A stretch of 64,000 bases of DNA from Platycnemis pennipes. Its lineage: Eukaryota > Arthropoda > Insecta > Odonata > Platycnemididae. This document shows, piece after piece, positions 1-10,640 of the stretch; positions within the stretch are counted from its first letter, which is position 1; every line of letters begins with the position of its first letter. Under the pieces are notes generated by a model, which was not told the DNA's origin, ran no database searches, and saw nothing but the letters and a program-made list of their open reading frames with translations. The DNA is taken from positions 110,753,271 to 110,817,270 of the forward strand of contig OW121851.1 in the NCBI GenBank assembly GCA_933228895.1, given 5' to 3'. A program made the position numbers and the translations under genes.

Positions 1-50
1 TTGACTGGAGAGGAAAACAACGAGAAGCGATCTGCTAACGATAGTCAGAG
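1..50 (+). CDS. possible 3' end of an upstream exon (partial)
   Basis: Frame 1 is open from base 1 to base 50 and the segment ends at AG|GTAAGTA, a near-consensus splice donor (GT at 51-52). The 17 codons are rich in Glu, Asn, Lys and Arg, which looks exon-like, and the exon would end in phase 2. It is too short to recognise. It could be the last piece of an upstream gene, a 5' untranslated exon of the BTBD8 gene 20 kb downstream, or chance. Confidence 0.3.
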
Positions 51-52
51 GT

Positions 53-2880
53 AAGTAAAGAGGCTTCGAAAGCACGTTTTTACCTTCTCTTAGAATTAGT
101 GTGGTGCCCTTCTCAAGCGCTTATCTTTACGTGGACAACGAGCATTTTCTGTGTGAGTCTATAATGCGCAGGTTTTCTTTGTGCTGTAACCAATATTTGT
201 TTCGTCCGCTGTTGACAGGTCGGTAACGCTTTGGGCAGGCAACCCGAGTGTTGCGAGATCGTAACCCACTAAGGACATTGTTGTTGTGTTTGCCTAAGGT
301 TTAATATCTTAGGTTAGACGGTGCGTTATAACCTTTACCGTTGGAGCACCTAAAACCCAGGTCTACCTACCACTGCCACAAATATTCGTTCATTCATAGG
401 CAACATTTCGAAGATCAAGGGACTCTCGGGTGTCAGATATTCCGACGAATTCAGAGCTATATGTCCAGGATGCAGAAAAGTAAGTTTAATGCTCAACTAT
501 CCGTCCTGTGAAGTGGAACACTTAAACGATTGCTAATAGCTTCACCAAATTCCAGTTCCCATTATTATTGCCTCTTCCTATGCATTTGAATTTTCTTTCA
601 AAGCATAGGTCGAAATGCATACAGTTTATTTCCAATCCTGGCTAACAAATGGAAGCATACGATCCCTCACGAAAATAAGCTTCTTTATACTGGTTAGACA
701 GGGTGTTTATGGATGGCAGTACATGTCATGAAGAATAGTTAGCTGCAATCTACTTGCTGTTTACATTTCACGAACTGTAAAGGAGTGGTTGCGTACGCCT
801 ATAGACAGGCGGCGGAAATGTAGACATAGGAGGTATACCTACCCTCTCATTACTTTTCAGGGTGCGTAATGGGATGATTATTAGGGTAAAGGTCGTTAAA
901 GGACAAGCAGGAGTGTTACACTACACCTTCCTCTCACTGTATTTTCCCAGTAATTTTGTTGTTCTGATTTCAATTGGGCATAATAATCCGGATTACACCG
1001 CGCATAATACGAGTGTTAAGTGTCTTGAAACGTGATCACTAGTTTGATGCATGTGTGTGGTTAATAATTGTATTTTCAATCTGATATGTATGTATGCGTT
1101 GAACTTCAGTTCTGGGGACGGTCAAATTAACTGCTCTGACTGCTCCATAACAAGGTAAGAAGTGAACACGACCAGTGAGAAGAGATAGGAATGGGCACAG
1201 TGAAAGTAAATACCAAGCACTGTGAATTAAAGGAAGAGATTTAAACATGTCGGCACCAAACGGGCAAAGCTGATTTGTCTCAAGTTACGCTATACTATAC
1301 TTAGCCCCCCTCCCCCGAAGCAAATTTCTGGCTACGTGTCTGGGGAGGCGTATGTCTAGAGAGAACCAGCGCGTGTAGGGCCAGTGCTACCGTTTTGGGT
1401 GTTCCCACGTACCCTGGCTCAAACCTCAAGGAAGCGTGTGGGAGTGGTAAGCTACCATTTACCAACTATATAGTTAGTGCCTAGGATCTCGGAAAAAATA
1501 TTGCCACTTACTCATGATTTGTCAACTCGCAGTTGGATTACTATAAAATTTAATTGTCCACAACGGCCAAAATTATTACAATGAATCAAATGCATGTATA
1601 ATATTTCACTCCGTACTGGTGTTGGTCTTTTGGTGCTAAAAAGTAAATGTTAACTATAGAATGGAGGATTTCATGGTCGAATGTTTGTGAGGTACATTTT
1701 TAGTCTATTTCTCTGTTTTCATTTGACGAGTGTTTGAATCGAGGGTCACGAGGTTGAAATTTTTCAAATATTTTGCTGAGTATCAACGCACTGTTCATTT
1801 TCTTCAAAGGAGAATCACAAGCTAAGTTTGAGATTTCGATAAACCTATGAATTTTATGATCAACACTGGTCATTCTTATCCTTGTTGTTGTTATTAGAGA
1901 AGACGATCGAAGGCTTTGGTCATTTGTGGTGCAAAAGGGAAGTGGATATTTCGGAAAAGGTGGACCTTTTGGGTACTCGAAACCAGAGCCTTAGAATGGG
2001 GAAGCATGTATGTTTGCCTCCGCGCTAACCCAATTCCCTAACAGTACTTTGAAGTACTCATATAATGTTTATTTCGTGATTATTATAGTCTGTTGCCCTG
2101 CCGGCCGCGGTTGCCAGGTCGATAACACTCCGGCCCGAAAATCCAAAGGTAGCGAGTTCGAATTTCAACTCTGGCATGGTAATTTTGTCATTTTTTTATT
2201 ATAAATCTTAATTAGAGGGTAGAATTTGAACTTGGGTGTTGGAGCATCTGAAGCCCATTCAGGATGTGTGCCTTGCTTTTCCCCTATCCTTCTTTCTACC
2301 CAATTCAAAATGGGTAAATACTCCGATGCCTTCTCTCCGCTCTCGTAGCATTCTTCCCCATCCGACGGTATTTCAGTATCTTATTGCTTCTGAGTACTTG
2401 CTTCGTCGAGGCAGTCTCCATTTCCATTGCATTCTTCGGTAACTTCCTCTACTCCCTTATTGTTCCAAGCAATTCGCTTGTCCTCCTCACCCCATATCGT
2501 AGTACTTCATAGGTATTCCTCAAGGTTCGCGTCTCAAACGCCTCTTTAACGCTTTTCGCCCTCTTTCCCTATGCTCCAGGTTTCGGAGCTATCCCGTGCC
2601 ATGTCTCATATCAGACTTTTGGTCAGTCCCTTCTTCCTCCCTGTCTCTCTCTCTGCAGTATGATTATATCGTTCTTTACTTGGCGGGACGACTGTATCAT
2701 AGAAGAGAGTAAAATATTATCATTGGTCAGCAGTTCTAATATTGGTTAGACGCAGCTCTCCACAACATTCTCCCACCAGCTAACCTCTTCACATTTGCAC
2801 AACGATCTTCTCTTTCACGTCCTTACCTACTTGCTCAACATACATCTCATACGAGACGTTCCTTTGCCATTCTACCCATT
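53..2880. other. non-coding, no recognised gene
   Basis: No reading frame here matches a family I know. Open frames are short and unsupported by splice sites or domain motifs. A tRNA B-box-like stretch near 2150 (agcgagttcgaat) hints at an old SINE but is too degenerate to call. Confidence 0.5.
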
Positions 2881-2889
2881 CACTTCATC

Positions 2890-2945
2890 TACATGTATGC
2901 AACGCCCTGTGAGCCACCGCGAGGGTGTGTGGTAGGGGGTGAAGA
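2890..2945 (-). mobile_element. LINE 3' UTR/tail fragment
   Basis: The stretch around gccaccgcgagggtgtgtgg recurs at 41950-41990 and 63365-63395. In the 41.9-kb copy it lies just downstream, on the minus strand, of a LINE C-terminal coding remnant and ends in a TGTAGA-type short repeat tail. I therefore read this as the 3' end of the same LINE family on the minus strand. Only the 3' UTR is left. Confidence 0.5.
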
Positions 2946-3339
2946 TCATCCAACATGCAACAACAACTATTACTACTCTTACTACATGTAAACGTGTTAG
3001 ATATATGAGTCATGTACAACTAACAGTGGCATACGTAGGGTTTTCTCCTGGGAGATGTCATTAATATTTCTTTTCATCATCATAAAATGATATTTAGATT
3101 ATTATTCACTAAAACAATAATTATTAACATTCTATTTTCGTGATGACAATTCAACTACAGTTTTCAGCCCAATCAGCAAAATTCCAAACACGAGTGCAAA
3201 ATATACTAAATATAGTAAATTACGGGTAACAGTAACTGAATATTAGTAGTGAAATGAAATATAGTTATTACTTCAGAACTACCAAGTAAAGAACGTGATC
3301 GTAAACATGCACAGGGGCAGGGACGTATTTATGACCTAA

Positions 3340-4100
3340 CATTTAAAATCTCTACTCTAAAAAACAAGCTTCTCAAAAGGAAACGAAGAAGGGTGACCAC
3401 CTCATCATCCAGGAGCCTTTCTCAAATTGTTCCCCCAGACAAGAAATGGACGAAGGTGCAGTTCATAAGCAATTCTTATGTCCAACAGTATTAATAGAAT
3501 ATTTCGCAATGTAAATTTGATTTCTCCTTTGTATTCCAGAATGACAATAGGAAATTTACTTATCTGAAGATGTTTTTAATTCTTTACACAAAAGTGGAGT
3601 GCATGTGTTTAGATGTGATACTCAGGACTGCAGTTGTTTTTATATAGGTCAGACCGGTAGAATTTTAACATGAGGACAAAGGAACATTTTAATTCTTTTA
3701 TTCATGGTGACAACAAGTCAGACTTTGCTTCTCATTAATCTGGTTTTAGTCACATGTCTGATTTTAGAGTAGAGATTTTAAATGTTCATGAATTTTGAGA
3801 TTGTATCTGCTTCCAATGCTTTGGGACCAAAATTGTTAAATTAAGTTGTACCGTTCAGTATATCCCCATTGTATCATGTTGCCGTCCCGCCTTTAAAAAG
3901 CATTTCCCCGTCATCCTGACCTTCAACAAATTACTTATCCCTCTTGACCATACCATCTAAAATTCCCCAACCACTCCTGCAGTTTCTCCCTCATTTGGAG
4001 TATATATAAGGACTCGCCACCATGTAAATATCAGAACACCCTTGACAATGACACGGGAGTGTCGAAACCGGTAGGGTTTCTCAATAAAAGTGAGAAATAT
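3340..4100 (+). mobile_element. decayed Penelope-like element, GIY-YIG fragment
   Basis: At about 3590-3700 the plus strand encodes a degraded GIY-YIG nuclease block: K-S-G-V-H-V followed about 10 residues later by F-Y-I-G-Q-T-G-R. This is the signature of the C-terminal endonuclease of Penelope-like retroelements, which pairs with a reverse transcriptase. A stop and frame breaks follow at once, so it is a pseudogene. A perfect 23-bp inverted repeat (3340-3362 and 3761-3783) brackets the coding remnant. At 4041-4073 a hairpin followed by GAAAC, then an AATAAA at about 4083, looks like the 3' UTR. The reverse transcriptase domain is missing. Confidence 0.7.
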
Positions 4101-4133
4101 ACAAATTTAAGTTTTCTTGCACTAATCTTCTTT

Positions 4134-4390
4134 AAGTTAGGGGGTCGTGTTGGTGCGGTGACTACAATATTGGGTCTCCCATCCCGAGGGCCCTTGTTCT
4201 AATCCCGGAACCCGTAGAATTTTCTGTTCCATACCGGTTATTTCTTGAATGTGTTTTGGAGAGAACTTCATATCATTACTCCATCCGTTGGATGGTACGC
4301 ATAACGGTGGACCATTCGGCGTATTTTCTTATGAGTGGGCTAAAGCAGATGCCTCGTATGCCACCTTCCCTCATCTCCCCATATATCCAA
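4134..4390 (+). mobile_element. tRNA-derived SINE, family A copy
   Basis: The segment starts with a Pol III A-box-like region (gtgttggtgcggtgac) and has a B-box-like ttctaatcccgg about 50 nt further on. It continues into a tRNA-unrelated body with GGAGAAC and ccgttggatgg blocks that it shares, in the same order, with the copy at 14632-14950. No ORF is expected. The copy is diverged and I see no clean target-site duplication. Confidence 0.6.
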
Positions 4391-4636
4391 TTCTTTTCGT
4401 CGTACCCTCCTATCCTTAATATTTAAATAGGTCTTGGCTACCATTAGCCTCCGTTATTAAGAACATAAACTCTATTAAATGACGTCTTCCAGCTTTTATG
4501 ATGAATTTTGCCTTACCAGTTCTGAAAAATTGAAATGCTTTTAGTTTTCTTGAGATTATTCTTTACCAATGCCCTCACTCTTTCATCGTATTTCTCGTAG
4601 CTTAGATTAAATCATTTTCCGTATTATGTATCTTAA

Positions 4637-4867
4637 GGCCGCTTTACACGATACAATTTTTTGTACAATTTCTCGTACAAATTCTTGTATGAGGAAATTG
4701 TACCGTGTTAAGCGGCAAATTGTACGAACGCTTGTGCGATAGTCTGAATGACTGGACGGGAAATAGAACCTGTTCTAATTCCATTCAGACAAACATACAA
4801 TTTCGTTCAGTTTCTACAAGCGTTTGTACAAGAAATTGTATAAAAAATTGTATCGTGTAAAGCGGCC
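4637..4867. mobile_element. palindromic MITE with TTAA target duplication
   Basis: This 231-bp element is flanked by TTAA on both sides (4633-4636 and 4868-4871). Its ends are long inverted repeats starting GGCCGCTTTACACGATAC, matching over about 37 bp with one mismatch. The interior reiterates TTGTACAA-like motifs. A TTAA duplication is typical of piggyBac-type transposition, so a non-autonomous piggyBac-class element is the simplest reading. It shares its terminal motif, its length and a central AAATAGAAC block with 13539-13770. Confidence 0.75.
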
Positions 4868-4944
4868 TTAAACTATGTAACTCGCAAACCTATCACCTTC
4901 ATCAGATTCACACGGGTTAGTTAACCTTTGAACTCATTCTTGGA

Positions 4945-5165
4945 GCGGCAGGGTGAGTTAATGTGTCTTACGATCACAGATGCCTTACTCTTCCGATCGC
5001 AGGGTCCCTGGTTCAAACTCGGGGGTGGTCCCCTCCGGCATCCCCTACTTAAACCTTAAATCCTTGATTTTCTGGTGCCTCAAATTAGTATGCATGTAAC
5101 CTCATGGAGCTAAGGGTAAGGGCCTCCTTCGCTCAATTTCCCTTCTGACTTAATGAAGAAGAGGG
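4945..5165 (+). mobile_element. tRNA-derived SINE-like repeat
   Basis: A B-box-like tggttcaaactc lies at about 5012, preceded by A-box-like sequence, and followed by a tRNA-unrelated body. The body resembles the other SINE copies here in layout but not closely in sequence. It is probably an old SINE. I see no cloverleaf good enough to call a tRNA. Confidence 0.45.
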
Positions 5166-6050
5166 CAATAATCTCTCCTATTAAATCACCAGTAGGCTGG
5201 ATTCCTTAGGCTAAAAGGTCAATATTTCTCCTTATCTCAGTCAACATCAGGGTCAGAATATACTGCATTTTCATTTAGCTCCCTTCGTAAATGTACTGGG
5301 GCTAGATACCGTAACATCGACTTCAACATTCTCTGATGGGCGATTTTTTTTCGAAATCATGCGGCATATGTACTAATTGGCATAGCAACAAATTTTCCAC
5401 AGTATAGGTCAAGTGTTTTCGGTGGCTCATAGGGACTGTTTTTGAAAACTAGTCATTTCTTTCAGTGTTCCATATCGATGGAGATATATTTAATTGATAT
5501 AAAATCCATCTTATCATTTTCATGTTGCAGGATAATAATATCCGTCACATAATAATTTCCTTAAGCTCCCAATGCTTTCCATCTAACTGCCCATTCTTCT
5601 CTCTAACCTCACCTAATTTTATTCCTTCCCCCATTTCCTTTACAGTAATCATACTCTCGTATTTTATTACCCGCTCCATTCCTCTCCCCACTACAATGAC
5701 AGCACTTCCTAATTCCCTCTCCTCTACACCAATCTTATCTTTTATATTCTTCTTCGCAACCAGTTCTTAAAGTCTATTTTCATCTATTTTCACTGATTTC
5801 TAAGTCCAAATTTTGATCTCTTTCATTGCCACGATCCATACTAGAGGCTTGTGATCAATCTTTTTTTAACATTCTGATGCGATACCCCTTTCTGTAGTTT
5901 CCTTCCACAGATAAACACCTGTTATACTATATTATAAAGTACATAACCGTGCAATGATGCTAAAAACAAAATATGCTCACTTTTTCCCTCAGCAGTGTTT
6001 AGCTGCGAAAACCCTTTTTCTCAAGGCAGTCGGTCTTTATCTCTAATCCA
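5166..6050. other. non-coding, no recognised gene
   Basis: The sequence is pyrimidine-rich on the plus strand. The minus strand keeps an open frame of about 70 codons between 5770 and 5540, rich in Glu, Lys and Gly, that could be transposon-derived, but I recognise no domain. Confidence 0.4.
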
Positions 6051-6335
6051 ATCGTCATCTCTATGGGGTTAAATGAGGCTGATTTTCCCACACATATCAG
6101 CAGGGGTTATTTCTCCAAGTTATCCTTTTTTCACTTCATTTCTTCATCAACGTCATATTCATCTGTCAAATGGTGGTCTTCACTAGGAGGAAGCTGGAAA
6201 AATTCGCATTCTAACAGTTCATCATCACTAATCACGTCCAAACACTTGACTACTTCTTCTATCGTAAGAAAATGCTTAGCGCATATTTTTAGGAACTCCC
6301 AAAAACTGAAATTCGAAACTCAAAGAATGTGAATA
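6050..6335 (-). pseudogene. piggyBac transposase N-terminal fragment
   Basis: Read from 6300 downward, the minus strand encodes an acidic segment (L-T-I-E-E-V, then D-D-E-L-L, then Q-L-P-P and L-T-D-E-Y). This is the typical N-terminal region of insect piggyBac-type transposases, before the DDD catalytic domain. A stop follows about 50 codons in, and no catalytic domain is found downstream. A piggyBac catalytic fragment exists at 45968-46602, but nothing shows that the two belong to one copy. Confidence 0.55.
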
Positions 6336-7395
6336 CAATCCGGACTTGCTGAATGACTAAACTGAGGAGAACGCATGAGACGTAACCTGACGGAACAGAG
6401 CGTTGAAAGCTAACCTCAGTCAAACGTTTAGCATAAGAAAACCTGTGACAACTCACTCCTATCGAATGCTTACTAACACAAACTGCGATGTAGTAGAGAG
6501 TTTCAAACAGTCACAAATTGAGAGTTTAGATATGAATAGGCAACAGCACCAGCAAAGTTTCGCAATAACCACGGCTGAGGTGAAAAGGTACAACATGAAA
6601 CCACCAGAGGTTGGAGAAGCGCAATTGGAGTCTACCAATAATCGCAGGCTAAGATGTGACTACAGTCCAATGTTCCCAAAAGGAAACACAACTAAATTTT
6701 GTTATAAATCAAAAATGATACAATCTAATCACCACAAAAAACAATATAACAATGTAAGAGAAGTTATGGTATTGTAAAAATGAGCATTTATACCATAATA
6801 GTCATTCTAGAAAAAAGTATTAAACAAATCCAGTGTTCACTACAGACGTTTGAAATTAGTCAATTTCCAAAAATACTCAATTAATGACCTATTCATACGG
6901 AAATCAAGCGTTTGATATGTAAAATTACTTGAATACATGTCTACACAAGAAAAGGCATAAAAGAAATTACAGATGTGCAATATAATTTTAATGATTTTTT
7001 TTATCTGGTACCTAATGGGAACATTGGACTGTAAACGGTTAAAGCTATTACTTCCTAATTTTGTGTAATTTTGTCTTTAAAACTTTTACGCGTTAGTTAT
7101 TTATCATGAATTGTATTCCATCTGTTTCTTTCACGCCGGTTTTGTAACGGATTGTTTCATCTGTAAGCATATGTATGACTGGAGCTTGGTCATCAGTAAA
7201 TCTCATCGACTTTATTTATGTACCCCCCTTTTAATTCCTATATTAAGCCCTTCCCCGCGCTCTCACAATGAATCTTATAAATCATTGTTGAAATTAGCAA
7301 CGTAATAATTGGCAGCTCTCTGTAACTAATTAATACTACCTATACTATGATATATAATTATAAATTGATTTATTTTCTGTGGTAAGGTCACCCAA
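6336..7395. other. non-coding, no recognised gene
   Basis: A plus-strand open stretch of about 124 codons (6403-6777) has no recognisable domain, begins without an ATG and lies beside a piggyBac remnant, so I treat it as transposon debris. The rest is AT-rich and featureless. Confidence 0.4.
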
Positions 7396-7399
7396 GAAA

Positions 7400-8480
7400 A
7401 ACTGTACAGAATGCGAGGAAGAAAAGGCAACTTTTACTGATGCCACTAGAGTTATTTAAAAACTTGACCCGGGTTTCGATGTGGTTTCACGTCATCTTCA
7501 GGTAAATTGTGAGGGAAGCACAAGCCTTACATAAAGGAAAATGTGGGGTGAGGGGGGTGTGGGAGAGGCGGGGGGAAAGAAACACAGGAGGTGAACGCGA
7601 GAGAGTGGGCTAAGAGGACAAAGAGGGAGGGGGGTTAAAGCTTTGAGGATGGGGAAGAGGCCGGGAACATACATTCATTAACAAGGAATTTATCACCGTT
7701 GAATTGTTTTTTAAAAATCTCCAGCTGTTCTAAAGCATTTAGCTTTCGTTTATCATTAGTAAAATTGAGAGGTTTATTGTAACATCACTTTTATGTCCGT
7801 GGGTTAAAAGATGTTTGGCGAAGTTGCTTCCGTTGAAATTAAAATTTTGAAAATCCCTTGTGTGCTCCTTTTGTCTCGTTATAAAATTTCTGCACGTCTG
7901 TCCAAAATACCGTCCACCACAATCATTGCATTCCATTAAGTATACGCCACTTTTCTTATGAGGGTCAATTCTGACAGTTCGATAAAGGTTCTCCACACCA
8001 AATGGGGTTTTGAATGCCACTTTAAAACGGTCACTTGGTAAAAGTTTCGCCACTCGAGAGGAAATCTCCCCAAAGTACGTAATCGACACCACTTTTTAAC
8101 CGGAGGTTCTGTTTTTTTGTGCAAACTGACTACTGTTAATATTCTCCTTTTGTTGCGAATCAGTTCGTCTATACGTGTGGGTGGGTAGCCGTCATTGGTT
8201 GCAATCTGCTTGATGGTACGGGATTCTTTTTCAAATTCGGAGTCATTCGAGTTTTTAAATAAATCTAGTGGTATCGGTAAAAGTTGCCTTTTCTTCCTCC
8301 CTTGATGTAATGCCACCAAGTGAACCTTGAGAAAGTGATTGCTCCTCACAGTACAGAATGCAATTTGTAAACCAGTCAGCATTCGACAAACCATGAGATT
8401 AAATAAAGTAGTAACGGTGACAATGTTACAAGCAGTGACCACTGATGCGGATCCCCTCAAAGAGTACCCCTCACTTTATC
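7400..8480 (-). pseudogene. Penelope-like element 3' part with GIY-YIG nuclease
   Basis: On the minus strand the reading starts near 8300 with a linker typical of Penelope-like ORFs (N-D-G-Y-P-P-T-R-I-D). It shifts frame near 8095 and continues to 7739 with S-I-T-Y-F-G...V-A-F-K-T and a full GIY-YIG block: K-S-G-V-Y-L-M-E-C, then G-R-Y-F-G-Q-T, then R-Q-K-E-H. The YIG motif reads YFG. The reverse transcriptase domain is absent, so this is the 3' third of the ORF, broken by at least one frameshift. An inverted repeat of about 53 bp (7421-7473 and 8244-8297, about 90 percent identical) brackets it. A hammerhead-like hairpin sits at 7466-7502. Confidence 0.8.
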
Positions 8481-9116
8481 AGGCATATGTAAATTCCAGA
8501 TCTCTCGTTCGTCCAATGTTCTCCCAGATTTCGCAAAATTCTCGTTGCCTTGTCCTTATTAAATCAAGAGAATTAGCCCAATATCATAGGTATTTTCCAA
8601 GGTGATTTCGAGAAGTTACCTCTTGGGAAATCATTTGGATAAAATTGATTCATTGACCTCGAGAAAAGTGGTGTAATATTAACTCACTCTAAAAGTCATC
8701 ATTCAGCTACGTTTTCAAATTCCGTTAATTTTATCCCTTTAATTTTCTAAGCATATTAGTATCCAGATATCTTAGCATCAAGGGTACTTAATTCCTACAC
8801 CGAGATCTTAATCGAACCTTAATACCTACATCTTGGTAAATCCTGAGGAAAGGACTGGGCTGTGCCATGGATTTTCAGTGGGTAACAGGTCCCTCTTTAA
8901 GTGCAGTGTGAAAAGCACTTTACAGTGCACCGCAGCTCCGTCCGAAGGTTAAGACCTTAAACCGTGAGTGCCTTTTGTAAATATCAGGCCAAAGCTGACG
9001 CCGGGTTTCTCTCCAACCTTCATCCGTTTCGAAAAAATCCTCCCTTTACCACCCGCCCATTCTTGTCTGCGCATATGACGTCACCGTTCGGTCACCATTA
9101 ATAGCACATTCACGCA
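8481..9116. other. non-coding, no recognised gene
   Basis: I see no domain, repeat copy or convincing splice structure in this stretch. Confidence 0.4.
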
Positions 9117-9245
9117 AATGTTCAACCCGAAGGTTGGCTTGATATGTGAGGATAGAGCTCACCACTTATTAAAGCCATTGACGGGTGAACTTCACACATT
9201 CATGGTAGGGGGTCCTGTTCCTTTCCCTGAGTCACCTGCGATTTC
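9117..9245 (-). mobile_element. tRNA-derived SINE, family B, 5'-truncated copy
   Basis: The segment repeats, in the same orientation, the 3' half of the complete SINE at 9309-9575: the block starting caacccgaaggtt, the cattgacgggtgaa region and the tccctgagtcacctgcg region. The tRNA-like head is missing, so it is a 5'-truncated minus-strand copy. Confidence 0.7.
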
Positions 9246-10127
9246 ACGCAAAGTACTAACAATCATATAATGGGTTTGTTTGCGTAATATTTGACTGCCG
9301 AATCTAATCACTCACTCCCTCAGTGATTCAACCCGAAGGTTGATTTTGATAGGTGAGAGCTCACCCCGTACTAAGCCAATGGCGTGTGAAATTCACACAT
9401 TCAGGGTAGGGGGGCCAGTTCCTTTCCCTGAACAACCTGCGATTTCTTACGAAGCTCTGACACGCAGAAAATCGAATCGCGAGGATTTTATCCAGAAAGG
9501 CTCTTGTTTGGGATTTGAACCCGAGACCCTCCGTACAGTAACTCAGTGCTCTACCCACTAGGCCACCACGACCCCCTGCCGAATCTAATATAGTTTTTAA
9601 AATAAAAAGACCCATTTTTTCCGTTCTTCGATCCGTCCTTTAGTTCACGAGTTACAAGCGGCGAAAAACTGATGATTTTAACCCTTTCGAAAAAGTGGGC
9701 GTGCGAAAGACTCTGACGTCATTCCTTCCTCCAATTGCAACTGAGACTGCGGAGCTAGTGGTTGTTTAACTTCATGCGGTGTATTTCGAAAGGAATTGTA
9801 TATTATACTATATCGTAATATGTGAATAAGTAAATAAACGTAAGCATACTTTTAGTCACGCCAAAATGTATACGAAAATACGTCGCTGTTCAGTTATTTT
9901 GAGTTATTTGCAGGGTGCGACCGGATCTGTTCAGGCAGACCTCCACTCCCCTCCCGTTCTTCCCCAAAACTGTCAAGGAGGGAAGGTGGATGACGTAGAA
10001 GTCCTTAACGCAGCTCGTTCGGTGGGCATCACCTTTTACGCATTGTAATTTTTGATTTATAACTTAATGGATCCGGTTAAAAGATTAATTTTTTTCACGG
10101 AAATTCATTTTTCGTACCATATTTTTA
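9246..10127. repeat. dispersed repeat R, copy 1 (split by a SINE)
   Basis: From CTGCCGAATCTAAT onward this copy matches copy 2 (10128-10640) and copy 3 (53757-54270) in order: an ataaaa block, gttataagcgg-like and aaccctttcg blocks, a gggcgtgc block, a C-rich tract, gtcaaggagggaagg, and gattaattttt. Copies 1 and 2 are head-to-tail with a period of about 552 bp. No ORF is conserved among the copies, so this is probably a non-coding transposon or satellite-like unit. A SINE interrupts copy 1 at 9309-9575. Confidence 0.75.
9309..9575 (-). mobile_element. complete tRNA-derived SINE, family B, with 14-bp TSD
   Basis: On the minus strand the element begins with a Pol III promoter: an A box (tggcctagtgggtagagcac) and a B box (ggttcaaatccc). 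A tRNA-unrelated body follows. Perfect 14-bp direct repeats CTGCCGAATCTAAT flank it (9295-9308 and 9576-9589), the hallmark of LINE-mediated insertion. The target is repeat R copy 1. A plus-strand relative lies at 53374-53645. Confidence 0.85.
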
Positions 10128-10640
10128 CTGCCGAATCTGATAGTGTTTGTAAAATAAAACGATGTATTTTTCCTTTCTTCGATGCGTCTATTAGTTCTCG
10201 AGTTATAAGCGGAGGAAAACTGATGTTTTTAACCCTTTCGGAAAAGTGGGCGTGCAAAGGACTAGTACGTCATCCACTTCGTCCAATCGCAACTGAGACC
10301 GCGAAGCTCCTTCGACTTATCACAATGGGGGACACACGGCTGACTCTGCCAATGGAAGTGGTTGCGACAAGATCTGTGCGAGCAGACCTTCCGAACCCCC
10401 CCACCCCCCTCCACTCCCTTCCCTTCCCCTAAAATCAGTCAAGGATGGGAGGTTGATGACGTAGTAATCCTCAAAGCAGCTTGTTCGGCGGGTTTCACCT
10501 TTTTTCATTTTTGATTTATGCGCGAACGGCTCTGGTTTGAAGATTAATTTTTTCACTAAAGTTCATTTTTCGTTTCCATTTAACAATATCGTGTACAAAA
10601 TAGCGATTTCGGTTCCGAGTAAACGCCCCCATTATTTTCG
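10128..10640. repeat. dispersed repeat R, copy 2
   Basis: This is the second unit of the tandem pair starting at 9246, and it aligns along its whole length with copy 3 at 53757-54270, ending in gatttcggttccgagtaaa. The C-rich tract at 10395-10430 is a shared internal feature. Open frames on both strands are not conserved between copies. Confidence 0.8.

Noticed and set aside
8339..8605. Plus-strand open frame opposite the Penelope-like remnant
   Set aside because: Antisense to the recognisable minus-strand element sequence and without domains.
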